Of a DNA stretch of 64,000 nt, positions 1 through 9,929 are shown piece after piece. The position numbers were made by a program, and so were the translations under genes. Source of the stretch: Puniceibacterium confluentis (GTDB lineage Bacteria; Pseudomonadota; Alphaproteobacteria; Rhodobacterales; Rhodobacteraceae); the NCBI RefSeq assembly GCF_007923445.1, contig NZ_VOJI01000012.1:62001-126000 (forward strand), read 5' to 3'. Numbering within the stretch: position 1 is the stretch's first letter; each line of letters begins with the position of its first letter. The notes below the pieces were generated by a model. The model saw only the letters and a list, made by a program, of their open reading frames with translations, was not told the DNA's origin and searched no databases.

Positions 1-1426
<1,426 letters not shown>

Positions 1427-1529
1427 GTCTGTCTCCGTCGGGCCTCAGCGGCCTCTGCAGTGATCGGGACCGGACCTGGAACACAGAGACCGGCGCTGTG
1501 CCGCCTGCTGCTTCTCTGGGTCAAAAATA

Positions 1530-1590
1530 GCCCGGGGGTCCGGGGGGCCGGCCCCCCGGTAGTCGGCCCGGTGCATCCCGCACCGGGCCG
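1530..1590 (-). terminator. GC-rich double hairpin with T-rich tail between gcvH and gcvP
   Basis: Read on the minus strand after the gcvH stop there is a perfect 11-bp stem (1580-1590 with 1564-1574, 5-nt loop). It is followed by a 20-bp perfect palindrome of G/C (1540-1559) and then CCCGGGCTATTTTTG. This looks like an intrinsic or partial terminator inside the gcv operon. Its strength cannot be judged from sequence, and it could instead be an RNA-processing or stabilising element. Confidence 0.5.
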
Positions 1591-1601
1591 AAACGCCGGC
1601 G

Positions 1602-1964
1602 TCAGCCGATGAACTTCTTGTAGGCGGCTTCGTCCATGTAATCGTCCAGCTGGCTCATGTCGTCGATCTTCACCTTGAAGAACCACGCGTCCCCCTCGGG
1701 ATCGTCGTTGACCTTGCCCGGCTCGGCCACGATCACCTCGTTCACCTCGACAATCTCGCCGTCGATGGGGGCCAGAATGTCCGATGCCGCCTTGACGCTC
1801 TCGATCACGACAACCTCGTCATCCTTGCTGATGACCGTGCCGACATCCGGCAGTTCGACGAACACCACGTCGCCCAGCTGTTCCGCAGCATGTTCGGTGA
1901 TGCCGACGACGATCACGCCGTCGTCTTCTTCGCGCAGCCACTCATGTTCTTCGGTGAACTTCAT
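1602..1964 (-). CDS. gcvH: Glycine cleavage system H protein
   Basis: Lipoyl carrier that shuttles the aminomethyl group between GcvP, GcvT and the L protein. It has 120 residues, the normal length for the family. The lipoylated lysine is K58 in the motif IESVKAASD. The start is the ATG at 1964, preceded by GGGAG with about 7 nt spacing. It lies 19 bp downstream of gcvT and upstream of gcvP in one transcription unit under the glycine riboswitch. Confidence 0.97.
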   Translation of the reverse strand: MKFTEEHEWLREEDDGVIVVGITEHAAEQLGDVVFVELPDVGTVISKDDEVVVIESVKAASDILAPIDGEIVEVNEVIVAEPGKVNDDPEGDAWFFKVKIDDMSQLDDYMDEAAYKKFIG

Positions 1965-1983
1965 TTACGTCTCCCGTGACAGT

Positions 1984-3237
1984 TCATCGTTTGAAATTTG
2001 CAGGGGTGAAGGGCATCTTCACCACCCGTACGGCCAGCCGCTTGCCGCGGACCTCGCCGAACAGTTCTGTCCCGGGTGCAGCCATCGCCGCCGGAACATA
2101 TCCCATCGCCAACGGCGCGCCGACGGTCGGACCGAACCCGCCCGAAGTGACCTGTCCCACCGGGGTCGCGCTGTCAGGGTCCGCAAACAGCGCGACGCCT
2201 TCGCGCATCGGCGCCCGGCCTTCCGGCAACAGGCCGACCCGCAGCCGGGCCGGTGCCTCAACCAGTTCCCGCAGGATGCGCTCTGCCCCCGGAAAGCCAC
2301 CCGCCCGGGCACCATCGGCGCGGCGCACCTTCTGGATTGCCCAGCTCAGCCCCGCCTCGACTGGCGAGGTGGTCGCGTCGATGTCATGGCCATACAGGCA
2401 CAGCCCGGCCTCCAGCCGCAGCGAATCCCGCGCGCCCAGACCGATCGGCTCGACGTCGCCATGCGCCAGCAGTGCCCGCGCCAGATCCACGGCCGCTGCT
2501 GCGGGCACCGAAATCTCGTATCCGTCCTCGCCGGTATAGCCCGACCGCGACACCCAGCATTCGGCACCGGCAAGCTCGACCGTCGCGACATCCATGAACC
2601 GCATCTCGCGCACCGCCGGGTTCAGCCCCGCCAGAACGTCCTCTGCCGCAGGCCCCTGCAACGCCAGCAGCGCACGCGAGTCCAGCAGGCGCACAATGAC
2701 GCCGGGTTCCAGCGCCGCACGCATCCGCGCGACATCCGCCTCCTTGCAGGCGGCGTTGACCACCACAAACAGATGATCCCCCCGGTTGGCGATCATCAGA
2801 TCGTCCTCGATTCCGCCGGCATCATTTGTGAACATGGCATAGCGCTGGCGGCCCTCTTGCAGACCCGCGACATCCACCGGCACCAGCCGCTCTAAGGCTG
2901 CCGCCGCGTCTTCCTGACGGGATTGCAGGATCACCTGCCCCATATGGCTGACGTCAAACAGACCGGCCCTGGCGCGGGTGTGCTGGTGTTCCTTCAGCAC
3001 ACCCAGGGGATACTGAACCGGCATCTGATAGCCGGCAAATTCCACCATCTTGCCGCCCAGTTCCAGATGCAGATCGTACAGCGGCGTGCGCTTCGGCCCC
3101 TGATCTTGGGGCGCGGCGTGATCGTGGTGATGTGCCCCGGGCGCGTGGTCGCCACCACAGCCGCAGGTTTCGCGGACTTCGAACTGCGACAAATCATCCT
3201 TGGCAGTCGTTTCGCTCGCACCGGTCTTGTTGGTCAT
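1984..3237 (-). CDS. gcvT: Aminomethyltransferase (T protein) with Cys/His-rich N-terminal extension
   Basis: Tetrahydrofolate-dependent aminomethyltransferase of glycine cleavage. The canonical domain begins near residue 50 (TPLYDLHLELGGKMVEFAGY) and continues with FDVSHMGQ, typical of GcvT, to the C-terminal barrel domain. The 417 residues include an extra N-terminal stretch of about 48 residues with CGCGG and GAHHHDH, which ordinary GcvT (about 365-375 aa) lacks. No alternative start lies between the extension and the domain, so the ATG at 3237 is used. It is the first gene of the gcv operon, directly downstream of the tandem glycine riboswitch. The extension may bind metal, but that is inference. 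Confidence 0.95.
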   Translation of the reverse strand: MTNKTGASETTAKDDLSQFEVRETCGCGGDHAPGAHHHDHAAPQDQGPKRTPLYDLHLELGGKMVEFAGYQMPVQYPLGVLKEHQHTRARAGLFDVSHMGQVILQSRQEDAAAALERLVPVDVAGLQEGRQRYAMFTNDAGGIEDDLMIANRGDHLFVVVNAACKEADVARMRAALEPGVIVRLLDSRALLALQGPAAEDVLAGLNPAVREMRFMDVATVELAGAECWVSRSGYTGEDGYEISVPAAAAVDLARALLAHGDVEPIGLGARDSLRLEAGLCLYGHDIDATTSPVEAGLSWAIQKVRRADGARAGGFPGAERILRELVEAPARLRVGLLPEGRAPMREGVALFADPDSATPVGQVTSGGFGPTVGAPLAMGYVPAAMAAPGTELFGEVRGKRLAVRVVKMPFTPANFKR

Positions 3238-3324
3238 GAAACCCCCATCACATCAGGCCCGGCCACGGCAAGTACCGCACCTAGGGCATTCTTGGCACGG
3301 AGAGAGTCCCCACACCCGGAACGC

Positions 3325-3486
3325 CCCCTCTGTCCTGTCGCCTGAGATCATTATCCCTTCGGCGGACGCGGATTGGCGCGCCTCTCTCCAGAGTCCTCGA
3401 AGTCACGGCGGTCCTTGGGCCTGAGAGTTTCCGGGGCGGTTGCTCCTTCGGCACCGGCTTGCGCCGGTTCTCCCGTCGTGACGAGG
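3325..3486 (-). promoter_or_regulatory. Tandem glycine riboswitch (two aptamers)
   Basis: On the minus strand aptamer 1 spans 3486-3395. Its P1 helix pairs CCTCG at 3486-3482 with CGAGG at 3399-3395, and the core shows GGGAGAACCGG, GCCGAAGGAGCAA and CTCTCAGG. Aptamer 2 spans 3394-3325, with GGAGAGAGG, GCCGAAGGGATAA and ATCTCAGGCGACAGGAC. The GCCGAAGG and CTCAGG signatures and their order are those of the known tandem glycine riboswitch. It sits about 90 nt upstream of gcvT and presumably turns the operon on in glycine. No Rfam search was possible, but both copies are clear by eye. Confidence 0.93.
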
Positions 3487-3634
3487 GTCAAGCTAGACGA
3501 CTCGCTGGGTTGACACAAGCACCCAGCTGGCAATTCGCGTCACCATTGAGACCCTCCGCACAGACTTTAGCCACGCCTCGCTAAATCGCCGCACCGAATT
3601 TGACAATACCTTGGCGGCACGCATTTATATCGCC

Positions 3635-4198
3635 ATGACCAACTCATATTTTTTCGGCTATGGCTCCCTCGTAAACCGCCGCACGCATATCTACACCCCC
3701 GCCTTTCCCGCGCAGGCCACCGGGTGGCGCCGTGCGTGGCGCTGCACATCCGCCCGCGAACCGGCCTTTCTGACCGTGGTCCCCGATCCGGGCTGCATGA
3801 TCGAAGGACTGGTGGCGGTCGTTCCGGGACAGGACTGGGCCGCGCTGGACCTGCGCGAGGCGAATTACGACCGCCTGGCGGCGTCGCATTGCGTCTCGCA
3901 TCCGCTCGACACCACATCGGAGATTGCGATCTATGCGATCCCCGAGGACAGCCACCGGCTGCCGGACGCAAGCCATCCGGTGCTGCTCAGCTATCTGGAC
4001 GTGGTCCTGCAAGGCTATCTGCTCGAATTTGGCCGCGCCGGCGCGGACCGGTTCCTTGCCACCACCACCGGCTGGGAGGCCCCGATCCGTGATGACCGCG
4101 CCCGGCCGCGATACCCCAGAGCACAGGAGCTGACGGCGTCGGAACGCCTGTACGTCGACCAGGCGCTGCAATCGCTTGGCTGCAAGGTTCTGGTGTGA
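3635..4198 (+). CDS. Gamma-glutamylcyclotransferase-like (GGCT/AIG2-like) protein
   Basis: Protein of 187 aa with the GGCT-fold signature FGYGSLV near residues 7-13 and a short beta-barrel enzyme length. The family includes gamma-glutamylcyclotransferases and AIG2-like proteins, so a cyclotransferase-type reaction on gamma-glutamyl amines or peptides is likely but the substrate is unknown. The ATG at 3635 is preferred because the fold motif follows at once; an upstream in-frame start would add 8 residues. The stop overlaps the ATG of the DUF2254 gene (TGATG), so the two are probably cotranscribed. Confidence 0.75.
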   Translation: MTNSYFFGYGSLVNRRTHIYTPAFPAQATGWRRAWRCTSAREPAFLTVVPDPGCMIEGLVAVVPGQDWAALDLREANYDRLAASHCVSHPLDTTSEIAIYAIPEDSHRLPDASHPVLLSYLDVVLQGYLLEFGRAGADRFLATTTGWEAPIRDDRARPRYPRAQELTASERLYVDQALQSLGCKVLV

Positions 4199-5463
4199 TG
4201 CTGTCCAAGCCCCTGATGCTGGCACTGCGCTTTGCAAGGCGGTTGGGGGTTCGCGTCGTGCTGATGGCCGGTCTTGCGGTCCTGGCGGCCCTGTTCGCCC
4301 CGACGCTGGAAGGGTTCATCCCCGAAAAGCTCGAAGACAGATTCGGCGTTGATGCCGTGCTGCCGATCCTGTCGATCCTCGCCTCGTCGCTGCTGACCGT
4401 GACCACCTTTTCGCTGGGCGTCATGGTCAGCGCCTTCCAATCGGCCGCCAGTCAGGGCACGCCGCGCGCCTACCGCGTGCTGATGCAGGACGGCACCACG
4501 CAGACGGTGCTGGCCACCTTTGTCAGCGGCTTCCTGTTTTCACTGACCGCGCTGGTGATGTTCAACGCCGGTTTCTATGGCGAGGCCGCGGCGGTCGTGG
4601 TCTTTGGCCTGACCATCGTCACCATTGTCCTGATCGTGGTGGCCATCCTGCGCTGGATCGACCTGCTCAGCCACCTTGGCAGCATGGACCACACCCTCTG
4701 GCAGGCCGAAGTCGCGGCACAGGGCAGCCTCAAGAGCTACAGCAGGGCGCCCAACCTGGGTGCCAACCGGCTGGCCGACATGACGGCCCCGCCGCCGGGC
4801 GCCAGCCCTGTGACCGCCAAACAATCCGCCTATATCCAGTACATCGACCTCGCGCGCCTGAACGACCTGCTGACCGAGCGCGGGGCCGCACTCTGGCTGA
4901 GCGCCGCACCGGGCAAGTTTGTCCTCAGGGGCCAGCCGCTGGGTTATGTCTCTGCCGCCACGGGCGATCTGGCGGACAGGGTCGCGGAACATGTCACCCT
5001 CGGGCGCGAACGCACGATGGAACAGGACGCCCGATTTGGTCTGGTGGTGCTGAGCGAAATTGCCTGCCGGGCACTGTCACCGGGTGTGAACGACCCCGGC
5101 ACCGCCATCGACGTGGTGCACAGGTTGAAAAAGCTGCTTTGGGAACATGCACAGGACAGCGTGACTCCGTCCGGAGAAGACCCGGACGACCCGCTTCTTT
5201 ATCCGCGCATCCATCTGCCCGCGACAACCGCAGCCGACTTGCTGGAAGACGCCTACTGCGTGCTCATCCGCGACGCCGCCGGACGGATCGAGGTCATCGG
5301 CGAAGTGCTGCGCGCCCTCGACGACCTGACCGCAGCGCCCGGGCCTCTGGCCGACGCCGCCCGCCAACAGCAGGCTTACGCCCGGGACCATGCGCTTGCG
5401 GCGATTGACAACGTCACCGATCTCGCACAGCTCGACCGGCTTGCCCCCCGCGAAGCGTCGTGA
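4198..5463 (+). CDS. DUF2254 family integral membrane protein
   Basis: Predicted inner-membrane protein of about 421 aa matching the DUF2254 style. It has hydrophobic segments around residues 18-36, 55-80, 105-125 and 130-150, followed by a long soluble C-terminal part. Conserved features visible include the loop after TM2 with TFSLGVMVSAFQSAASQGTP and the later GLVVLSEIACRALSPGVNDP. The function of the family is not established. The ATG at 4198 overlaps the preceding stop; a GTG at 4195 is an alternative. It is convergent with gltX. Confidence 0.85.
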   Translation: MLSKPLMLALRFARRLGVRVVLMAGLAVLAALFAPTLEGFIPEKLEDRFGVDAVLPILSILASSLLTVTTFSLGVMVSAFQSAASQGTPRAYRVLMQDGTTQTVLATFVSGFLFSLTALVMFNAGFYGEAAAVVVFGLTIVTIVLIVVAILRWIDLLSHLGSMDHTLWQAEVAAQGSLKSYSRAPNLGANRLADMTAPPPGASPVTAKQSAYIQYIDLARLNDLLTERGAALWLSAAPGKFVLRGQPLGYVSAATGDLADRVAEHVTLGRERTMEQDARFGLVVLSEIACRALSPGVNDPGTAIDVVHRLKKLLWEHAQDSVTPSGEDPDDPLLYPRIHLPATTAADLLEDAYCVLIRDAAGRIEVIGEVLRALDDLTAAPGPLADAARQQQAYARDHALAAIDNVTDLAQLDRLAPREAS

Positions 5464-5531
5464 TGCCCCGCGCGAGATCGCCGTGGCCGGTCCGGGCCTG
5501 AACCCAGGGGCGGGACAGCCGCGCGGAGATG

Positions 5532-6869
5532 TCAGCCGGCCGCCAGGTCCCGTGCCCGGATCACCTGCATCAGCGGCAGCACATCCGCCATTTCCGGCCC
5601 GCGTTGCTGGCCGGTCACTGCCAGACGCAGGGGCATGAACAGGCCCTTGCCCTTGCGGCCCGTCGCGGCTTTTACCGCACTGGTCCACTGGCCCCAACTG
5701 TCGTGATCCAGCGGCCCCTCGGGCAGAAGCGTCATCGCCTGCGCCACAAACGCGCGGTCCTCGTCGGCCACGACCGGATCGGCACCTTCGGAAAACAGCG
5801 TCCACCAGCCGGCGAGATCGCTGCGCACGGTGATGTTCTCGCGCGCGACCTGCCAGAACAGCTCGGCCTTGTCGTCGGGGACACCCAGCGCCGCAATGTC
5901 CGCCTTGATGGCGTCAAACGGCAGGCTGTGCAGCTTGCGGGCGGTCAGCGGAAACAGGTCGTTGACGTCGAACTTGGTCGGGGCCGACCCGAATTGCTCC
6001 AGCTCGAAACCGTCTGCGATCTCGTCCAGAGACATCCGCAGCTCGACCGGCTGCGACGATCCGAGCCGCGCCATCAGCGAAAGCAACGCCTCGGGCTCGA
6101 CCCCCTGCGCGCGCAGATCCTGCAATGCCAGCGAGCCCAGGCGCTTGGACAGACCTTCGCCCTGTGGCCCGGTCAGAAGACTGTGGTGCGCGAACGACGG
6201 CGGTGTGCCGCCCAGTGCGCGGATGATCTGGATCTGTGTCGCGGTGTTGGTGACATGGTCCGAGCCGCGCACGACATGGGTCACCCCCATCTCGGTGTCA
6301 TCGACAACCGAAGCCATGGTATAGAGATTTTGTCCGTCCGCCTTGATCAGGACCGGATCGCTCAGCGAGGCCGCGTCAATCGACAGGTCCCCCAGAATGC
6401 CGTCGGTCCATTCGATCCGCTCCTGATCCAGCTTGAACCGCCACACACCCGAGCCGCGCTCAGCGCGCAGGCGGTCCCTGTCAGCCTCCGACAGTGCCAG
6501 CGCGGCCCGGTCATAAACCGGCGGCTTGCCCATGTTCAGTTGCTTCTTGCGTTTGAGATCCAGTTCCACCGGCGTTTCGAATGCCTCGTAGAAACGCCCC
6601 ATGGCGCGCAGCTGGTCCGCCGCCTCGGCATAGCGGTCCAGACGTTCGGACTGCCGTTCGGTGCGGTCCCATGTCAGTCCCAGCCACTCGAGATCGAGCT
6701 TGATCGCGTCGACGTATTCCTGCTTTGACCGCTCCGGGTCGGTGTCGTCGATCCGCAGGATAAAGCTGCCTCCCGCCTTGCGGGCGATCAGGTAGTTGAA
6801 CAATGCGGTGCGCAGGTTCCCGACGTGGATGAAACCGGTGGGCGACGGGGCAAAACGGGTGGTGGTCAT
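5532..6869 (-). CDS. gltX: Glutamyl-tRNA synthetase
   Basis: Class I aminoacyl-tRNA synthetase that charges tRNA with glutamate. The HIGH-type motif lies in RFAPSPTGFIHVGN and the KMSKS-type motif is EGLSKRLGS. It has 445 aa, typical of alphaproteobacterial GltX, which often occurs as two paralogues; this could be either, including a version with altered tRNA-Glu/Gln preference. The start at 6869 is chosen over the ATG at 6875 because AGGAG lies 6 nt before the former but abuts the latter. It lies 59 bp downstream of the MFS gene, same strand. Confidence 0.95.
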   Translation of the reverse strand: MTTTRFAPSPTGFIHVGNLRTALFNYLIARKAGGSFILRIDDTDPERSKQEYVDAIKLDLEWLGLTWDRTERQSERLDRYAEAADQLRAMGRFYEAFETPVELDLKRKKQLNMGKPPVYDRAALALSEADRDRLRAERGSGVWRFKLDQERIEWTDGILGDLSIDAASLSDPVLIKADGQNLYTMASVVDDTEMGVTHVVRGSDHVTNTATQIQIIRALGGTPPSFAHHSLLTGPQGEGLSKRLGSLALQDLRAQGVEPEALLSLMARLGSSQPVELRMSLDEIADGFELEQFGSAPTKFDVNDLFPLTARKLHSLPFDAIKADIAALGVPDDKAELFWQVARENITVRSDLAGWWTLFSEGADPVVADEDRAFVAQAMTLLPEGPLDHDSWGQWTSAVKAATGRKGKGLFMPLRLAVTGQQRGPEMADVLPLMQVIRARDLAAG

Positions 6870-6928
6870 GGGCATCTCCTGTTGCGTCCGCCTTTCCCAC
6901 AGACCGGGGCCATTGTCCAGATTTCCCC

Positions 6929-8236
6929 TCAGGACCAGCGCGGATGCAGCGCGTCCGTCAGCATCGGGTGGGCATGGGCCCGCGGCTCACCGTTGGTCTG
7001 CAGATGCGGGTGATCCGCCGCCAGCTCCGGGTGGCTGTGCAGCACTTCGCGCGGCCAGAGCCACAGCGCCAGCACCAGACCGGCGATGGCGAGCACGGTC
7101 AGAAGCGCCATCGCCGCCGCCATGCCCAGGGCCGCGCCGGCCCATCCCGCCAGCGGATAGGTCACCAGCCAGCAGGCGTGACTGAGTGCAAAATGCGCCG
7201 CAAACAGCGCCGGAAGATCCTCACCGGCACCGGACCGTCGGATCAGACGCCCCGAGGGCGTGAGAATCGCCGCATAGAACACCCCCAGCCCGGCCCAGAG
7301 CAGCAGGAACAGTTCCCAGCGTGGCAGTCCCGCCCAAAGCAGCGCCGCCACCACCGCCATCAGCACGACCAGCGCCGCCGTGGCGCTCAGCATCACCGCC
7401 CGGTCACCGCAGCGCGCCAGCACCCGAGGCAGGGCCAGCGCCGCCGCCATGGATCCGGCACCGAATGCCGCCATCGCCCCCGCCAGCGCCTGCGCGCTGC
7501 CGCCATACCCGGCCCGCACCAACACAACGGTGTTCACCAGCACAAACGCCGCCCCCGCAGCCGCCGCAAGGTTCAGCGACAGCAACCCCCGCAGACGCGG
7601 CGCGGCCAGATAGAGCCGCAGTCCCCGTGTCACACGCTCGGCAAAACCCGCCGCGTTGGTGGGTGCCCCGGACGGCACCGCCGCCGCCAGCACCAGCGCG
7701 GCCGAGCCCAGGAACCCCAGCACGGTCCCGACGAAAAGTCCTGAATAGGACATCACGCTCAGCAGCAGCCCGGCCAGCGCGGGGCTGGTCAGATTCTCGA
7801 GGTCGTATGCCAGACGCGACAGCGACAGCGCGCGGGTGTAGTCCCCTTCGTCAGGCAGCACGTCCGGCAGGGTTGCCTGATAGGCCGGGGTGAAGGTGGC
7901 CGACGCCGCCTGCAACACAAAAATCAGGCTGTAAACCTGCCACAGCGAATCCACAAACGGCAGAGCCAGCGCCACAGCCGCGCGCAGCAGATCCGCGCCG
8001 ACCAGAACCGCCCTGCGCGGCAACCGCACCACCAATGCCTGCGCGACCGGACTGAGCCCGACATAGGCCACCATCTTGATCGTATAGGCGATGCCCAGCA
8101 CCGCCCCCGCCTGTGCCCCCGCCAGATCATAGGCCAACAGGCCCAGCCCGACAGTCAGCAGCCCCGTTCCGGTCAGCGCCACGATCTGCGCCGACAGCAA
8201 TTTCAGATAGGTGGGGTTGCGCAACAGGGTGATCAT
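6929..8236 (-). CDS. MFS transporter with His-rich C-terminal tail
   Basis: Twelve-helix major facilitator family protein of 435 aa, hydrophobic almost throughout, with the MFS loop between TM2 and TM3 (VVRLPRRAVLVGADLLRA). The last 40 residues are soluble and rich in His (HSHPELAADHPHL, HAHPMLTDALHP), as in exporters related to metal or drug efflux. The substrate cannot be told from sequence; a metal role is only suggested by the tail. It is divergent from thpR and upstream of gltX. Confidence 0.85.
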   Translation of the reverse strand: MITLLRNPTYLKLLSAQIVALTGTGLLTVGLGLLAYDLAGAQAGAVLGIAYTIKMVAYVGLSPVAQALVVRLPRRAVLVGADLLRAAVALALPFVDSLWQVYSLIFVLQAASATFTPAYQATLPDVLPDEGDYTRALSLSRLAYDLENLTSPALAGLLLSVMSYSGLFVGTVLGFLGSAALVLAAAVPSGAPTNAAGFAERVTRGLRLYLAAPRLRGLLSLNLAAAAGAAFVLVNTVVLVRAGYGGSAQALAGAMAAFGAGSMAAALALPRVLARCGDRAVMLSATAALVVLMAVVAALLWAGLPRWELFLLLWAGLGVFYAAILTPSGRLIRRSGAGEDLPALFAAHFALSHACWLVTYPLAGWAGAALGMAAAMALLTVLAIAGLVLALWLWPREVLHSHPELAADHPHLQTNGEPRAHAHPMLTDALHPRWS

Positions 8237-8293
8237 ACGGCAATCCTATTGCGTCCCGGGGCGGCTGCAAGCCCCTGCAACCCCAAGGCTGAC

Positions 8294-8830
8294 ATGCGCT
8301 GTTTCATTGCCCTACCCTTGCCCGACTCGGATATTGCCGTGCTCGAGGCGCTGCAGAACCGCCTGCCCTTTGGCCGCCACGTCCCGGCAGAGAACCTGCA
8401 CCTGACGCTCGCCTTTCTGGACGAACAGCCGCCCGACAGCCTGGAAGAAATTCACGCGACGCTCGAGGCCCTGAGCGCACCGGCCTTTACCCTCACGCTT
8501 TCCGGGCTCGACGGCTATGGCGGACAGGCCCTGGCGATCAATGCCGAACACAGCCCCGGGCTTCGGGAACTGCACAACCGCATCCGTTCGCGGTTGCACG
8601 GGCTGGGCCTGCAACTGGATCGCCGCCGCTTTCGCCCGCACGTGACCCTGGCGCGCCTGCCAGCGCAGCCCCGGCCTGACCAGCAGGACAGGCTGGCGAA
8701 ATTCCTCGCCGCCGAGGCCACCGTGAAACTGCCCGACATCCCGATCCGCAGCTTCGCGCTTTACAGCTCGCGGCTGCATCCCACCGGGGCCGAGCACGAG
8801 GAACTCTGGCGTTACCCGCTGGCGGCCTAG
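8294..8830 (+). CDS. thpR: RNA 2',3'-cyclic phosphodiesterase (2H family)
   Basis: 2H phosphoesterase of 178 aa with both HxTx motifs visible, HLTL (AENLHLTLAFL) and HVTL (FRPHVTLARL). These are the catalytic pairs of ThpR/LigT enzymes that open 2',3'-cyclic phosphates at RNA ends. The start MRCFIALPLP fits the family start; a TTG 45 nt upstream gives an unlikely N-terminal extension. The 3' end overlaps the convergent oxygenase gene by 4 bp. Confidence 0.92.
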   Translation: MRCFIALPLPDSDIAVLEALQNRLPFGRHVPAENLHLTLAFLDEQPPDSLEEIHATLEALSAPAFTLTLSGLDGYGGQALAINAEHSPGLRELHNRIRSRLHGLGLQLDRRRFRPHVTLARLPAQPRPDQQDRLAKFLAAEATVKLPDIPIRSFALYSSRLHPTGAEHEELWRYPLAA

Positions 8831-9378
8831 CGGAACCCCGGGCCATGCGCCCAGACGGTCAGGGAAAACCGCTCGCCGCGCGTCACCGGTGTCACCCGGT
8901 GCAGCTGGAACGCCGGAAAGATGGTCGCCGCCCCCCGGCCCCGCGGTGCTGCAATGACATTGGCCGAAGGCATGATCTCGAGAACGCCACCGTCGTAGTC
9001 CGCGTCCTGCGACAGCTGCACCACCATGGTCAGCTTGCGCCGGGCCGCAACCGGGCCATCCCCGATATCGGCATGCCAGTCAAAATGGCCCTCGCGCTCG
9101 GCGCCGTAGCGGGCGATCTGCGGGCTTTCCGAAAAATCGCTCAGGTCAAACCGGTACTGGTCGCGGTTGGCCACCCGTACCACGTCAATGATCCGGTCCA
9201 TGATCCAGCCGGTGCCGGGGATGTCATCGACCCAGACCAGATCGGCACGGCGCAGGTTGTGATCGCGCTGCTGCCCCACCAGTCCGGCATCGCTTGGCGC
9301 CGTGTCCCGCGCCAGCGCCACGATCTGGTCGCACTCGGCCTCGGAAAAAGCCGCCTCGCAGCTGTGAACCGCTATCAT
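8827..9378 (-). CDS. 2-oxoglutarate/Fe(II)-dependent oxygenase (PKHD/PiuC-like)
   Basis: Fe(II)/2OG dioxygenase-fold protein of 183 aa. The iron ligands are visible as HxD in GHFDWHADIGDG and the distal His in AFQLHRVTPVTRGERFSL, with the Arg that binds 2-oxoglutarate just after it. Size and motifs fit prolyl-4-hydroxylase alpha-like or PiuC-type small oxygenases; the substrate is unknown. The start is the ATG at 9378 giving MIAVHSCEAAFSEAECDQIV, where the fold begins. The frame stays open upstream but that part has no homology to the fold. Confidence 0.85.
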   Translation of the reverse strand: MIAVHSCEAAFSEAECDQIVALARDTAPSDAGLVGQQRDHNLRRADLVWVDDIPGTGWIMDRIIDVVRVANRDQYRFDLSDFSESPQIARYGAEREGHFDWHADIGDGPVAARRKLTMVVQLSQDADYDGGVLEIMPSANVIAAPRGRGAATIFPAFQLHRVTPVTRGERFSLTVWAHGPGFR

Positions 9379-9511
9379 TGTATGCTCTCCGCAGGTTGTC
9401 GGAGGCCGCCATGCGCCGATCTGCCACCTGACGCCTTGCCATCTGCGACATCCGCGGCGGAAAACGACATGTACCCTTCTGCCGGGCCAACAGATACGCC
9501 ATATAGCCCCC

Positions 9512-9916
9512 ATGCCTGATCCCGACCGCACCGCACCCGACCTGCTCGCCTTTGAGGCGATGGCCCGCATGGCCATCGAACAACTGCCCGAGGCGTTCCG
9601 GGCAGCGGCACGGACAGTGATCCTGCGGGTCGAGGACATCGCGCCACCGGATGTCCTGCACGACCTTGAGATCGCGGATCCGCTCGAGCTGACCGGGCTG
9701 TATGACGGCATCCCGATGACCGAAAAGTCCTTTTCCGATCCCGCTCCCTGGCCGGACACGATCTGGCTGTTCCGCAAGGCGATCCTTGCGGAATGGCGCG
9801 AGCGGCGCAATGTCGATCTGTCCGATCTGGTCACACATGTGATGGTGCACGAACTGGCGCACCATTTCGGCTGGTCAGATGCGGATATTGCGACCATCGA
9901 CCGCTGGTGGGAGTGA
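9512..9916 (+). CDS. Minizincin-type metallopeptidase family protein (zincin_1)
   Basis: Small 134-aa protein ending with the zinc protease motif HELAHHFG in VTHVMVHELAHHFGWSDADI. It matches the short bacterial metallopeptidase family formerly called DUF1025, cytosolic, with no signal peptide. Tryptophan-rich and acidic residues follow the HExxH as in relatives. The biological substrate is unknown. Located between two minus-strand genes and apparently transcribed alone. Confidence 0.85.
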   Translation: MPDPDRTAPDLLAFEAMARMAIEQLPEAFRAAARTVILRVEDIAPPDVLHDLEIADPLELTGLYDGIPMTEKSFSDPAPWPDTIWLFRKAILAEWRERRNVDLSDLVTHVMVHELAHHFGWSDADIATIDRWWE

Positions 9917-9929
9917 TACCGCGCGGCGT

